Below, in pieces: positions 1 through 10,910 of a stretch of 64,000 nt of DNA. The notes beneath the pieces are model-generated. The model was not told where the DNA came from and did no database searches. It was given only the letters and a program-made list of their open reading frames with translations. Position numbers and translations under genes: made by a program. Within the stretch, counting starts at the first letter, position 1. Every line of letters begins with the position of its first letter. The stretch covers positions 8,494,001 through 8,558,000 of the forward strand of contig CM082597.2 of assembly GCA_040954595.2 (NCBI GenBank). The letters run 5' to 3'. This DNA is from Balanoglossus misakiensis. Taxonomy: Eukaryota; Hemichordata.

Positions 1-3000
1 CTGTCACTTGGGTCAGCAGAGCTGTAGCAGTAGGTTGATAAGTGTCCGTCCGTCGTCCGTCGTCTGTCTTCCATCGTCCGTCGTTTAATGTTTAATGTTT
101 AATGTTTAATTGATGGTTCTGCATCTCGTGATGAATCTTGTATGAGATTTTCCACCCTATTTCATTAAGTACTCACCAGTTAATGCGTGACTTTACTATT
201 TATGTATTAATGACTGTCATAAAATGAAAAGGAACGAATGAATATGAAACTTGTTGCTCCCGGTTATTGGATAAATTAAACAAAAGTGGTATTAATCATC
301 AAAGTGTCATAACCAGCGGACATTATGTATAAAACATTTGCCGGACCCAGTTAAGGGAAATTCAGCATATTGTCTCGAAACACATTTTTCTCTTGAATGC
401 ACATTCGATATATATGTTTAATGTCTTGCCTTTAACGCCTTCTTCACATAAGTTTTCCCAGATATCTACATTTAAAAATTTATCGTCTGCCACTGTGTAG
501 AGAATGCAAACTTTTCTAAAGCTTTGTAACAAACCTCATCAAGGAATAGTTATTTGATAGTCTCGTCGTGTCTTCATTCAATGATGAGAAACATTCGTAG
601 AGTCTGTCTGGTCAGGGTTGCCGTTGGGATGTAGGAGAGACGGGGACACATGTAGAGTATAACATTCAACGCCTATGACTTTATTTTAAAAAGGACCGGC
701 CATAGACATACAGGACAAGATTTGTAGTCCAGCCTTGACCAATAAAGAACCGCGCTCAAAAGATATCTACTTGCTACAAATTATGACAAAAATCATTCAA
801 TGATACAAGTCATATTTGAAAAGACATCTAAAATAATCTTGAACAACAAACCATAACTTCTGCAGAATGCGTTTCGTGTTGTCACCTGTTAGGACCAATC
901 GAACGCCCCTGTGCTAAACGTGGCATCGTCCATCAGATGTGACGATTTCCACAATTGTCTTGAAAGCACTCAGTGTTTTTTTTTTTCGTATTGTGGGTAT
1001 TTGGACTCACTAGCAAGGAATTGTGGGTAGTTGATGTTAAATTCAAGGATAGTAATACAGAACTATACATTTAAAGACTTTCTAACAAAACATATCAGAT
1101 ATATTCTCATAAGATATATAAAATACTGCTATTCATACACGATATAAAATACATTTTTAGAATACTTGTGTGTATTTGAATACAAGTACATTGGTTAGAA
1201 TATTACCAGTGGTATAAATTTTTGTATATAATTTTTTTTTCTTGACAGCCAAAAAGCTTTGAGAGAAGAATTTGTTTAAGGCAAACTGTAGTTAATAAGA
1301 AATAATTTTGCAAAATACGTTCATGATTTATAAAAGTGACTCCTACTTCATTTGTTTTTACCGTAAAGATCCAAATTGATTGATTGGATATTTCTAGTTT
1401 GTAATCAATATTGAAAAAACTGGCTACCATTAATTTTCAGCAACTATTGAGTGTAGTGTTCATCTTCCCATATGGTCACACTGTGAACAGCGCCCCAACT
1501 GGCCAGAATGTCAACACATCTGCCCAAATTCCAGGCGGACATTACAAGACTGTGGTCGATCAATCTGGTCATCATGTTTTGTCCCATATTCGTTTGTTGG
1601 CTGCACGTTTTGGACAAAGCACACAGTTTCAAACTATGTGCATGATCTAGCGTCCTGATGATAACAACTTTGAACTGAAAGATTCTGTGGAGATTTAGTC
1701 ACATGGGTGTGTTACCATCAGCCAATCAGAAGTCTCAGATTCACTGCTTTATTCTTCACTACAGACACATCAAGCCATTAAACATAGGGTTTGTTTTGGC
1801 ACGGAATGTAATTTGTAACTTCTATTCTCAGAAATAAATTGTTATGATATGCCACTATCATTGCCTGTAATCTCACTACAGCATACCTGCAGCATACCAC
1901 ATGCATTACTTTGATAGAGCGCCCTCTAGCAGAGTTCATATGACATTGTAAGGTCATGTTTTTCCCGCGTTGTTCATGGCTGCCATCTTGTTTTAGCAGA
2001 ACGTACTAGTTGTTGTGTCCGTGTTCCAGTTGAAGTTTCTCATTAAACGAGTTATACAAAACGTTACCTGATCTCACCGAGTCAGCAAACATAACATAAA
2101 TATAATCAATTGAATATATTTCATTTTCACAGATTGTTTCAGTGCAATGTTGCTGCGGTTTGGAAAAAAAACAAAACGCGTGATCGCGGCTACTTTGCCA
2201 TTTCTGTGTAAATTTGTGATTGTAAGAAATCAACTTGTTGCACATGAAAACTACTTTTACCAAATCTTCGCTAACAAGTTTTACAGACAATAGACATTCT
2301 AAAGCCATATGTCTTAGTTTTTTGTGTTTTATTGTTGACATGAAAACCATGACACATCTGGAAAAAAATCTTGATATAAAGTAAAATGTACTCTGGAATT
2401 TAGAAAATAAACATTTACAACTACTGTGTCTACTGACCCTCAAGGGACAAGGGTGTTTCACTTCTGTTGCAATGTCATTTCCATTGACACAAGTTCAGTT
2501 GCCAGTTAGCTATTCATTACACATAATAGCAAGACATAACAGTTTGTTTACGTCTGGGTGTGTTTAATATTAACAATAAAGGCTGTCCCTTATATGTTCA
2601 GAATATGTTGATTCCAGTAATTACAAAAAAACATATCAATTTAGTTTCAATTGTAGCAACTGTTATGATTTATCTGAGCTGAGACAACATCTCTGCTTTG
2701 AAGATTTGTTTTGTGGCATCAAAACACAAAGTGAGTTTCCTATGAAGACAACATTCAGAAAGATTTTCAGGTAGGCTTGGAGGAATAAATGCTATCCAAA
2801 TATGCGTTAGAGTACAGGTATAAAAATCTCTCATAACTACCCATCATGCATCAGTCAGACTGTGCTACTTGTATCATAGAGCAAAACTAGCAAAAATATC
2901 CAAATATCAAAGTTGTCTGTTGAAAAGTTTTATACAATACCATATAACTTTTAAATAGCTTCCAGGAATATTGTAATACAGTGAGTGTTCAATGGGGAAA

Positions 3001-3709
3001 TGTACATAGATAGCGTGAAAACATTCTAGACATTTGATGAGCACAAAGTGAAAAGACACTGATAGAGTTATGATATCAAGTCAAAATGGATTGCAACAGT
3101 AATTGCCACTGTAACTGGACATGCTGGTAGTAGAAACAACATTGGTTAGACTTTATGGTTGAACCCTGTGACTTGACAAGCATTTGCAGACACTGTACAG
3201 GCCATCCAGATGAAACCACATTAGAAACAACACCAAAACATGCTAACATACTAAGTGACTTGGCAAACAACTGATATCAGCCATATGTGGTTTAATTTCC
3301 AGCCATCGATGACAGCGCGAGACTTCATTCTGACCTTTCCACCCCCGACCGTATGGTTCAGCCCAATGTTTTCAATGGTATGGTTTAACCATATACTAGA
3401 AATGGGGTGAAAGTCTCTCTCTATGTTCTATTTTGTTGTGAAGCTATTAACTTAATAATTCTTCTTCCCAAGTGGGCATTGTGTTGTTGCAGGTATCTAA
3501 TCATATCAGCTTGCTTCTCCAAAATATCATCCACCTGATTACTATCCCTGTAACAAACACAATACAAAAACACTCATTAAAATCACGCATTTACTTCAAT
3601 TCCAAACCAAGGTAGCAATTTGACGCGCTCGCCCTTTGTGTGTGGCTGGGCAGCAGGTGTCTGCCGATGTCAAACTGCCATAGCTGTAGTATACTATATC
3701 TACAGTATA
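1..3709. other. Non-coding stretch, no gene recognised
   Basis: AT-rich sequence with only short random-looking open frames. The longest is a minus-strand 151-codon frame at 2006-2461 with no motif I recognise and no convincing start. A CCATCTTG motif (YY1-like, reverse sense) sits near 1980-1992. I see no splice-bounded exon with protein-like composition. Confidence 0.5.
43..111. repeat. Short tandem repeats (TCCGTCG)n and (TTTAATG)n
   Basis: Imperfect repeats of GTCCGTC/CGTCGTC are followed directly by four copies of TTTAATG. Two unrelated simple repeats abut here. Confidence 0.75.
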
Positions 3710-3874
3710 GAGTCAAACCTGTATTAGTGGCTACCTCTATATAGTGGCCACTTTGTTACAGTCCCTGTGCAATTTACATATGCATTAATTGACCTGTATA
3801 TAGAGGCCATTATCTGTCTATAAAGGCCAGTTCAGGAGAGTCCCTTAACTGGCCTCTATAGACAGGTTCGACTG
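3710..3874. mobile_element. Small pogo/mariner-like MITE, 165 bp
   Basis: The ends are inverted repeats: GAGTCAAACCTGT on the left and the reverse complement of CAGTCGAACCTGT on the right. Each is flanked by TA (3708-3709 and 3875-3876), the target duplication of Tc1/mariner/pogo elements. The interior repeats TATAGAGGCC and TAGTGGCC-like blocks in both orientations, so the whole unit can fold back. It is too short to encode protein and must rely on a transposase in trans. Assignment rests on the CAGTC-AACCT end and the TA duplication. Confidence 0.7.
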
Positions 3875-3876
3875 TA

Positions 3877-5069
3877 CTACAGCAGATCGACATCATCAGG
3901 CACCTGTGCATGGGTCCTAATATAATGTAATTGTTGTAACTGTGGCCAAAACAAATTTGCTGGCATACCAAATCCCCACCCCAGAAATCAAATGGTTAAT
4001 CTCCCCTAAGAAACAATACAACATATTTATTCCACATAAAGTGTAGAAAGAATTGTTATCATACAATCAGCCACTGACTCACACAGTAACCTGCAAGATA
4101 GGCCAGCTCTTTCATTTTCTGTCAAAGTTTGCAACTGTTATCTTTGTGTAAAGAATTGTCCATTGTGTTAATTCCAGAACTTTTGACCTCAACTTGTGGG
4201 TGGATTCAACACCCCAACCAGTTGAAAAACAGCTGTACTAGCCGAGATAAGAAGCGAATAGAAATTGGTGACTGACAGTTCAATCAAAAACTGTTTATAT
4301 AGGAAATAAAGCCAAATGAAATGAAAACTCATTTCATATTGGGCCCCTTCTGTTATTGCTGGAGTTTTTCTTCTTTCTTCTTGAGTCGTCTTTTTGCTCC
4401 CTTTTTTTCTCAAAAATCCCTGGACCTACGCCTATGAAACTTGGCACGGTGGTTGGGGCCCATGAGTACTGGTGCACCTGCCCTTTGAATTTGTAATTAG
4501 TCACGTGACTTGGTGGCTATAATCGAGCGAAATTTTCAAATTGACCTAATTTGCACGTTAATGGGGACATGTACATTCTTTTCGCGATGTTTGTATACCA
4601 TGTGGCCAAAATCCCCTGTGCCAAATTTCAAGGTCCTAGGCCACGTCGATTTTGAGAAGAAGATTTTTGTAATATTTTTCGCATTTTTTGGTGGGCTGAG
4701 GATGAACACTGGGGCATCGGTCATTACATAATGTTGTGGAAGTCTCAATAGCAGGGTACTCACTTCTGGCGGGTTGCAGTAGTCCTTGGAAAATCGGCTG
4801 AAATACGTAAACAGACCAGTGGTTATTTTCCACAGAATGAATTTTGGGACAACACATTATCGGAGTTCAGGCTGTGAGGGCGTTTTATTGAATTACGCTG
4901 AGTTTGTTAGCTGTTGCCGTTATATGTGTCTACGCAGACCCGGCTACACTGTACTTGATAGTAGTTCGGGAAATCGGCCGAAATATACGTCAGCAGACCA
5001 ATGATACTAGCAATAATCAGAGATCAGGCTTCGTTGCTGTTGAAAAGTTCCTACTTCAGTCGTGACGTT
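3877..5069. other. Non-coding, fragments of dispersed repeats
   Basis: No exon recognised. Segments around 4430-4740 (phrases like CCAAATTTCAAGGTCCTAGG) resemble the dispersed family also seen near 43.2, 54.4 and 60.0 kb. The overlapping short frames on both strands are not convincing. Confidence 0.4.
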
Positions 5070-6264
5070 GCAACTGGGCGTTCAGTATGGGGTTCGGCCC
5101 GCAGGTGGCCTTGGGGGTTATCAGGTCGCCCGTAATGGCACGCAGCTTCATGCAGCTGTATGGGACCAAAATAATACGCCCAATTCGGGGGTCACCTGTG
5201 ACACCTGCTTAACTCAATTATGTGCATGCGTAATTGTGGGGTCAATGAAAGGGATGCTAGCGTGGTATTTGTTCACATGGATCAATATGAAGTCCGATTT
5301 TCCTGTCAAGTTGTGGGCGACCTTATGTGACATTTCACCTACTTTTGCTTAGTGAATGACAGCAGATGCATGCAGCTTTGGCGTAGGGAGGATATACGGA
5401 TGGGACCATAATGATATACCAAAGGCGGGGTCACCTGTTGCACCTGCCTAAGTCATTGATTTTGTACATTTAATTGGACACTAACCAACGGGGCGATATG
5501 TGTGTTTTTTGTTCCACAGGGACAAATGTAAGTGTCAGTTGGTTTTTGCCCGAATGTATAAGGTGATTTGGATGACCTCTGTCGTACAGTGCCATATCTC
5601 AGCCTGTTGTACAGGTGCAGCTTTGGTATTTGGAGGGATGAAAGTATCATGAAATGCCAAATACAGGGGGATACCTGTGACACCTGCTGGATTCATATAT
5701 TACGTGCATACCTAATGGTGGGCAAAGTGAAAGGGCTGCAAATGTAGGATTTGTTGCACATGACATAAACAGGAATGAAAATTTTTTGTCAAATTTTGGG
5801 GTGACCTCAGGTGTCCATTGACCTGCTTTACATATGTTAGCATGCACATCATATATAGTCAGGTGTTTGGAGGGGTAGGGTAGGACCCTCATGAAATGCT
5901 AAATTCCTGGGGCCACCTGTAACTTACTTGCGTAACTCATTATTATGGCCATACCTAATTTGACAAACCCAAAGGGCGAGAATTTTCCGTTGTCTTGAAT
6001 ATGAACCAAATAGGAATCCAAATTTTTGGGTACCCTCAGCTGACCTTTGAAGTACTTACTGAAGTACTTACATAACGTAGAAGTTCACTTTTGGTTGTTG
6101 TGTTTGTACTTGTAGGACATCCATTTCGGGTGGTTGCCTACTTCCCCATATCTCCACATCCAGAGCAAATACAGCCTACACATTTGAATGGTACAACCCT
6201 GAATAGAGTCTTATGATTATTATCCCTATGCTTGGGCCCCTTCAATGCTGCTTGCAGCTTTAAT
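5070..6264. repeat. Degenerate ~240-bp tandem array
   Basis: A marker block (GGGG-TCACCTGTGACACCTGC and variants) recurs at about 5188, 5427, 5667 and 5909, spaced 239, 240 and 242 bp. Each unit also carries a CATACCTAAT-like block and a CAAATTTTGGGGTGACC-like block. The last ~250 bp (6012-6264) matches 14933-15199 closely and ends in CTGCTTGCAGCTTTAAT, an end also found near 62286. The array is therefore made of, or derived from, a dispersed element with a defined 3' end. Confidence 0.75.
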
Positions 6265-6272
6265 TACAATCA

Positions 6273-7149
6273 ATGTCTCCTGATGACCATATGACGGTGC
6301 ACCTTTGTCAAAGCGATTGTCAAAGTGAAAATGTTCGATTTAGCTGCACAGTGGTTACACTTGCACCAATGACTGTATTCCGTAACCGTGTTTTGTTGTC
6401 GTTCACATATGTCGAGCGTGCCAGGAATATAACTTGGCGACCAATTTACATGAGTAAAAATGGTGTTTGTTCCACGTTTATTTCAGAAGCCGGTGAAACC
6501 ACGGTGCTACACGCAAAACACTTTGATCACAGAAAAACACGAGATGTTTCAGACGCGCCCCAAGATTTTTACTTCGTCTTAGTTTCTGCTTCCTTGGAAC
6601 TGGTAACTGTGAGTTACACGGGAGAGATAAAGCGGGCGTCCGGTCCGATTCCCGGCATCGCTTCAACGAAAGACGTCGATATCGGCGACGGCGTGCTGCT
6701 CGGAGTGAGCGAAGCAAATGAGCTACAGACGAAAGAATCCATGTCGACACCCGGGTGGCAAATTATTCCCAACAGCTGCTGGATAAGTGCGGCTTGGTTC
6801 AATTCAAAGGATGAATTAGTTCTCGGCGTTAACTAAGACAATATGTTGGTTACAAGGCAGTCTTTATCAGGCGTTTGGCAAATACCAGTAAACAGCGGAG
6901 GGGTGCTTACTGTTGTCCTGGCGAATTTTATGATATTCGCCCTGTCCAGTGACAGGCACACCATCCTGATGGCAGATGTTGAATATCCTTTTGTGTGGGT
7001 GCATTCATTTGTGGCTGATGATGGTCCTCCTCTCGCCGACTTCACATTCAGGCCGGATGAAAAGTCTGTTCTCCCTCTGTACGTGGGTAACCTCTACCTG
7101 GCGATCTGTGCTGGGATTCCGACCACCACAGGGAGTACAGACACAGCAG
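6273..7149 (+). pseudogene. Beta-propeller membrane-protein gene, large exon with in-frame stop
   Basis: This long plus-strand frame reads through two open segments in the same frame, broken by one TAA at 6834-6836. It encodes tectonin-like beta-propeller repeats of about 40 residues, with patterns such as DGVLLGVSEANEL, then W--I-, then DELVLGVN-stop-DNMLV. The exon ends at a good donor (GCAG|GTGAGA) in phase 1, and the downstream exon at 7503 continues in the correct phase. The ATG at 6273 follows an in-frame stop and encodes no clear signal peptide, so a 5' exon is probably missing or unrecognised. The stop falls in the same repeat position that reads VGTDNQLYS in the next exon. That suggests a disabled allele, a pseudogene or a sequence error, not a natural C-terminus. 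I do not recognise a named ortholog. Confidence 0.6.
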
Positions 7150-7288
7150 GTGAGAAAAAGTGCCACATCAGAATGATATGAAATTTACAATACAAAACCA
7201 AATTCACAAATGTCTACCGACAAGTTCACTGTTGATTAACACTAACTGCTTGACTGCCACACCCATTTCTCCCGTTCGTTCATTCCAG

Positions 7289-7407
7289 TATTATATGTTC
7301 TGTTGGTGGGGGTTGACAATAAACTGTACTCGTGTACGGGTGGCCAAGCAGAAGATCCCATGAATCTCGAAGACACTGAACCGATCACTGATGTCGCAGT
7401 TTATTAA
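7289..7407 (+). CDS. Duplicated propeller exon ending in a stop (possible poison exon)
   Basis: A TTCCAG acceptor precedes an open frame that continues phase 1 from the previous exon and reads LLVGVDNKLYS, then EDTEPITDV, then stop at 7405-7407. It is clearly a diverged copy of the start of the next exon (VGTDNQLYS, LDTEPITDV). Similarity ends at about 7400, where a tetranucleotide repeat begins and no donor follows. It may be a truncated duplication or an alternative last exon giving a short form without the membrane anchor. Confidence 0.5.
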
Positions 7408-7445
7408 TTAATTAATCAATCAATCAATTTATTTATTTATTTATC
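7402..7445. repeat. Tetranucleotide run (TTAA/ATCA/TTTA)n
   Basis: AATTAATTAATCAATCAATCAA passes into ATTTATTTATTTATT directly at the end of the duplicated exon fragment, so it probably marks the duplication breakpoint or a retroposed tail. Confidence 0.8.
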
Positions 7446-7502
7446 TACGTTGTGTGCGAATACTAGTATACTAACAGTATTGAAATCGGAATTTTTTCGT
7501 AG

Positions 7503-8128
7503 AACAACAATTTCTGTTCGTGGGAACGGACAATCAACTGTACTCGGGAAATATATTGCGAGACAATATGAATCTTTTGGACACTGAACCGATCACTGAT
7601 GTCGAAGTCTTGAGTACTGGGGATTTAATCGCCTTGGATACAGAGGGCAAATTGAAATCAAGAATAAGTGGCCAATGGACGGAGGCAATTTCAACTTCAT
7701 GCTGCGCGATAGGCGTGGCCGTCGGTGCTGAGGATTTACTGGTCAGCGTCGGTACAGACAACAGTTTATACTCCTGGTCAAGTCAACAGTCATCCTGGGA
7801 AGGGCCAGTACAACACAGTTATGGGGTCATAAAAGTGGCGCTGTCTCCGACCAAGTCATGGCTGTACGGATTGACGTTGGAAGGTGACGGAATCGTTCTC
7901 GCGAAATTTCAAGAACCTTTCTGGGATAAAGTTGCAACAGACGCTATGGGTAAAAAGTACTGCGATTTCACATTACTGACCGGCTCAACATCGTATGCAA
8001 TCCATGTGGTAGAATCACAGACATCGCCTATAAAGTCTGTAGCTGTTACCGTTAATCCAGGCATTGGCCCTGCCAATTCATCACAAAGTTCAATTTATTA
8101 TTTGGTCTACGTCAGTATTTTATTATAA
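7503..8128 (+). CDS. Beta-propeller exon of putative membrane protein
   Basis: It starts after TTTTCGTAG in the phase left by the 6273-7149 exon and stays open for ~208 codons. It holds at least three repeats of one pattern: VGTDNQLYS--N, then DVEVLSTGDLIAL, then W; VSVGTDNSLYSW, then W-GP; and WLYGLTLEGDGIVLAKF, then W. The V-GTDN-LYS turn plus a Trp about 10 residues on is typical of tectonin-like or PQQ-like propeller blades, which often bind carbohydrate or act as extracellular recognition modules. The frame stops at 8128; the real donor is probably shortly upstream (candidate GT sites at 8112-8116), because phase-1 linker exons follow. Function is not known. Confidence 0.6.
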
Positions 8129-8512
8129 TTTTATGTCAGGATTCCGTTGGCGTCACTGGAATCGGTGACGTCACCGCTGCCATTATTGGTTGTGTTATGT
8201 ATGTTAGTGCCACATGTGTCAATATCCGTAATATCGTCTTCAATTTCTGTAGTTTTGACGCAACCCGTATCAGCATGCTGATTGGCCAATTCAGTTTCGA
8301 TTCCAGGTGCACTCAGAACATCTTTGTTAAGAGCATGTGGTGTAAAGTTAGGTGTTATTGGGAGTCAATTTCGTATGGGTGTTACCATTGTTGTCTGATT
8401 GACTTTCTCTATCGTCTATTTATTATTTATTTTTTAGTTCATTTCCCTTTGATATGTCCAAGCTCTTATTTTACTTCAATCAACGAGTCATGCGTTTCGG
8501 TAATTTATACAG

Positions 8513-8560
8513 GTACAGAGCGCGAGGCAGATAGCAATGGCACTGAATTTGAAAGCGGAG
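8513..8560 (+). CDS. 48-bp linker exon 1 of propeller gene
   Basis: Bounded by TTATACAG and a GTATGC donor, it is exactly 16 codons and symmetric in phase 1 (G-TEREADSNGTEFESG). The residues are small, polar and acidic, as expected of a flexible stalk between the propeller and the membrane. It is clearly related to the next 48-bp exon (about 30 of 48 bases match). Confidence 0.5.
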
Positions 8561-8717
8561 GTATGCACAACTAAGTTATAGAAAATATCACGATTGGACC
8601 AGATCTCAATATTTACAATAACTGTTGATTCAATTAAGTGTTTCATTTTTTTTTCATTTTGACAATCTTAGCGAGTTCCTAGAGTTACTAAGCCTTTCGT
8701 CTCCTTGTATTCGTCAG

Positions 8718-8765
8718 GAACTGGCGCAGATACAGACAGTAGTGCCTCTAGATTTGGAGGCGAAT
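8718..8765 (+). CDS. 48-bp linker exon 2 of propeller gene
   Basis: Bounded by TTCGTCAG and GAAT|GTATGC. Same length, phase and donor type as linker exon 1, encoding G-TGADTDSSASRFGG-like sequence. This looks like an exon duplication. The tandem 48-bp exons could be used alternatively without changing frame. Confidence 0.5.
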
Positions 8766-8999
8766 GTATGCCCTGCCCCAATACTAAATATATAGTTCGA
8801 GAGATTTTCGTTAAGTTGTGGTTCATGCCTGCATGTCCAGCAAGTGACTTTGTTTCGTGAAACTTGATGTCGGTTCAACAGTTGGCTCTAGCCTTCACCC
8901 AGAGGCTGTCACTCGACAGGGGTACCCTTCAGAATTTATCGTCCCACTTTGTTGCATCCCTGACTTTTATTTTATTGTATGTTTATTTCAAATTCACAG

Positions 9000-9065
9000 G
9001 TTCTGACGACAGTTTTCGTTTCGTATCCGAAGCAAGCACTGGTGGCTCAGACGCAGAGAATTCAT
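9000..9065 (+). CDS. Ser/Asp-rich linker exon 3 of propeller gene
   Basis: It follows a strong acceptor (TTATTTCAAATTCACAG) and runs 22 codons in phase 1 to a possible GTTCGT donor: GSDDSFRF, then SEASTGGSDAENS. An earlier GTGGCT donor would give 13 codons. Both keep phase 1. Confidence 0.4.
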
Positions 9066-9469
9066 GTTCGTTGTTATATCTCACCTCACCACTGTCAGAT
9101 AATTTTCATCGTATTTTAGAATGTTGCGTAGGGGCGGCTAGCGCTGGTGGGCGGCTGGCTGGGTGTTTGAATGACTCTGACTGAAGCTTACATTCCTGCC
9201 AATCTTGTACCACTATCTTCCTTCAACTTCTTGCGTTTTCACACGTGGAAAAAAAAATACTCAAAACTTGTTTTCTCATTGACACAGTCCCTCAGGAAAG
9301 AGACTGCGTCATGAATAACGTGTGTTCATGTTAATTATGCTTTGAGAAAGATAAAGTCATATACGTAAGCCAGGCTTAGAAAAATGTTGTACCTTATTGT
9401 ATATGTAGGTACGTAGGCCCTCGGTCACAACGCTATATATACATCTCTATTTTCACATTCTTCTCATAG

Positions 9470-9603
9470 CGCCAACTACGGTCGACAATCCAGTCCTCAC
9501 TTCAATTGTCACTCATGCGCCGACAGCAGATCTACTGGCAGTTGGAAGCGACGGGAGTGCAGTCTACACTGGCAAGACTGTTGATAGAGGCACGTATGAA
9601 TAT
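9470..9603 (+). CDS. Single propeller-blade exon before the membrane anchor
   Basis: It follows CTCATAG and in phase 1 reads PTTVDNPVLTS, then ADLLAVGSDGSAVYTGK, which matches the L-VGTDN-LYSG turn of the main propeller. The donor is uncertain: the GTATGA at 9594 has good consensus but wrong phase for the next exon, and 9604 has the right phase but weak consensus. It is probably a remnant or extra blade in the stalk region. Confidence 0.45.
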
Positions 9604-9938
9604 GTCGGTGCACTTTTCATGGCAACCTTGTTGTATAATGATAAAGTTAATGTGATATACGGTTCGGAATCGTCGGAGACCTTCGTGGATCTTTTATTGT
9701 AGTACAAAATCTAATATGAATTAATTCGGTGATGGTGTTAATGTACAGTGTATTAAATTTCTGTAATGCAAGGTGCCTTGAAACTCCGTGTGCTTATATA
9801 AAATCGATTGCGTCACCACCCCCCCCCCCCCCCAAATATAGGAAACATGGCGATTAAGCGCGTACAGTTAGAGGTCTAGGGTAAATTGTAAAGCGTGTTT
9901 GTGTTCATTTATTTTCTGTTGATACTGTTTTTCCCAAG

Positions 9939-10080
9939 ACAACAATTTCTGCTCGAGATGATGATTACAGCGACAAAGCTATCAACCGATCGACGCCAGA
10001 TTCACCAGAGATCAGAGGCACATTTACCCATCAATCCAAAAACGACAGCATGCTGATACCGGGACAAGCCTCAAAGTCTG
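9939..10080 (+). CDS. Charged stalk exon of propeller gene
   Basis: It runs from TTCCCAAG to a clean GTATGA donor and is open in phase 0 to phase 1, giving a hydrophilic segment (DDDYSDKAINRSTPDSPEIR, ending QASKSG) that joins the transmembrane exon in frame. Its first bases, ACAACAATTTCTG, are nearly the same as the first bases of the 7503 exon, so it may have arisen from a propeller exon whose frame was later changed. Confidence 0.45.
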
Positions 10081-10410
10081 GTATGATAGCTGATATTGGA
10101 AGCTACGTTGTATCGCTCTTATTCAGTAAACAAGATATCGCCACTGGCAGCTCTCTACGAACAAATGCGTACACCTGTTAAGCATTCAGGACGTTTTATT
10201 GCTCACTGCCAGTATTTCACATCATGCATTATTCGATCCAACGTGACTCAAACATCGTCCAAGGCCGCCGCACACGAGGGAATTTTTAATAAAAAGGGTG
10301 AATTTTGCTCAGCAATTTTCTCTCGTGTACGGGCGATTTTTGGTGATTTCATTTTACTTTTGTGACGTGGATCCTAATATCAACCATGTTTGATATTTAT
10401 TCATCGCCAG

Positions 10411-10452
10411 GAACATTACTCAAAACTGCCACACACGAAAGAAATTCGCTGA
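10411..10452 (+). CDS. Candidate 42-bp optional linker exon
   Basis: TCATCGCCAG acceptor and CTGA|GTAAAA donor frame 14 codons (GTLLKTATHERNSL) in phase 1. It starts with the same GTL as the transmembrane exon and fits the series of phase-1 symmetric small exons. Confidence 0.35.
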   Translation, partial: EHYSKLPHTKEIR

Positions 10453-10581
10453 GTAAAATCCCTCGAATGATTTGTGTTCATCTGCGCCCTTTACATTACG
10501 TTTCATGTCTTTTTGTCTTTACCGAAAACCTATGTTCTGGTGAATCGAATGTCCTGAGCCAAACCATTTCTTTTATTACAG

Positions 10582-10724
10582 GAACTTTAAAATATCTGAC
10601 TATTGTCGGAATTACTGTGGTTGCCGTGATCGCAGCGTCATTGATAGCATTCCTGAGAAGGAAATATAGAAAGAAGAAAGCCGAGGACGCTACCAAAGCA
10701 GGAGGAAACAAATCTACGTGTTAG
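10582..10724 (+). CDS. Transmembrane and cytoplasmic-tail exon (last exon)
   Basis: After a strong acceptor (CTTTTATTACAG) the phase-1 frame encodes GTLKYL, a hydrophobic helix of about 20 residues (TIVGITVVAVIAASLIAFL), a basic stop-transfer cluster (RRKYRKKK) and a short tail ending GGNKSTC before TAG at 10722-10724. This is a textbook single-pass type I anchor: the upstream propeller would be extracellular and the tail cytoplasmic. Phase agrees with the 9939-10080 exon. No signalling motif is visible in the tail. Confidence 0.65.
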
Positions 10725-10848
10725 AGAAACATGGTTTATGAGTTTTGCCATTCATGGAACCGACATGTTAATTTGAATTACTAACCGTTTCTAGTCCTTT
10801 ATTTGCGACGTTTTAGTGTAAATTGTGAGCATTGCGAAGATTGGCGAT

Positions 10849-10910
10849 CACTACACTACACTACACTACACTACACTACACTACACTACACTACACTACA
10901 CTGCACTACG
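10849..10910. repeat. Pentanucleotide microsatellite (ACTAC)n
   Basis: About eleven near-perfect copies of CACTA/ACTAC followed by GGTAC variants, directly downstream of the propeller gene. Confidence 0.95.

Noticed and set aside
2006-2461. 151-codon minus-strand frame
   Set aside because: No domain, ordinary AT-rich composition, no splice context; likely chance.
6822-6870. Mini-intron removing the in-frame stop at 6834
   Set aside because: Possible GT/AG pairs would give an intron under ~60 bp and would delete the conserved DN-L turn.
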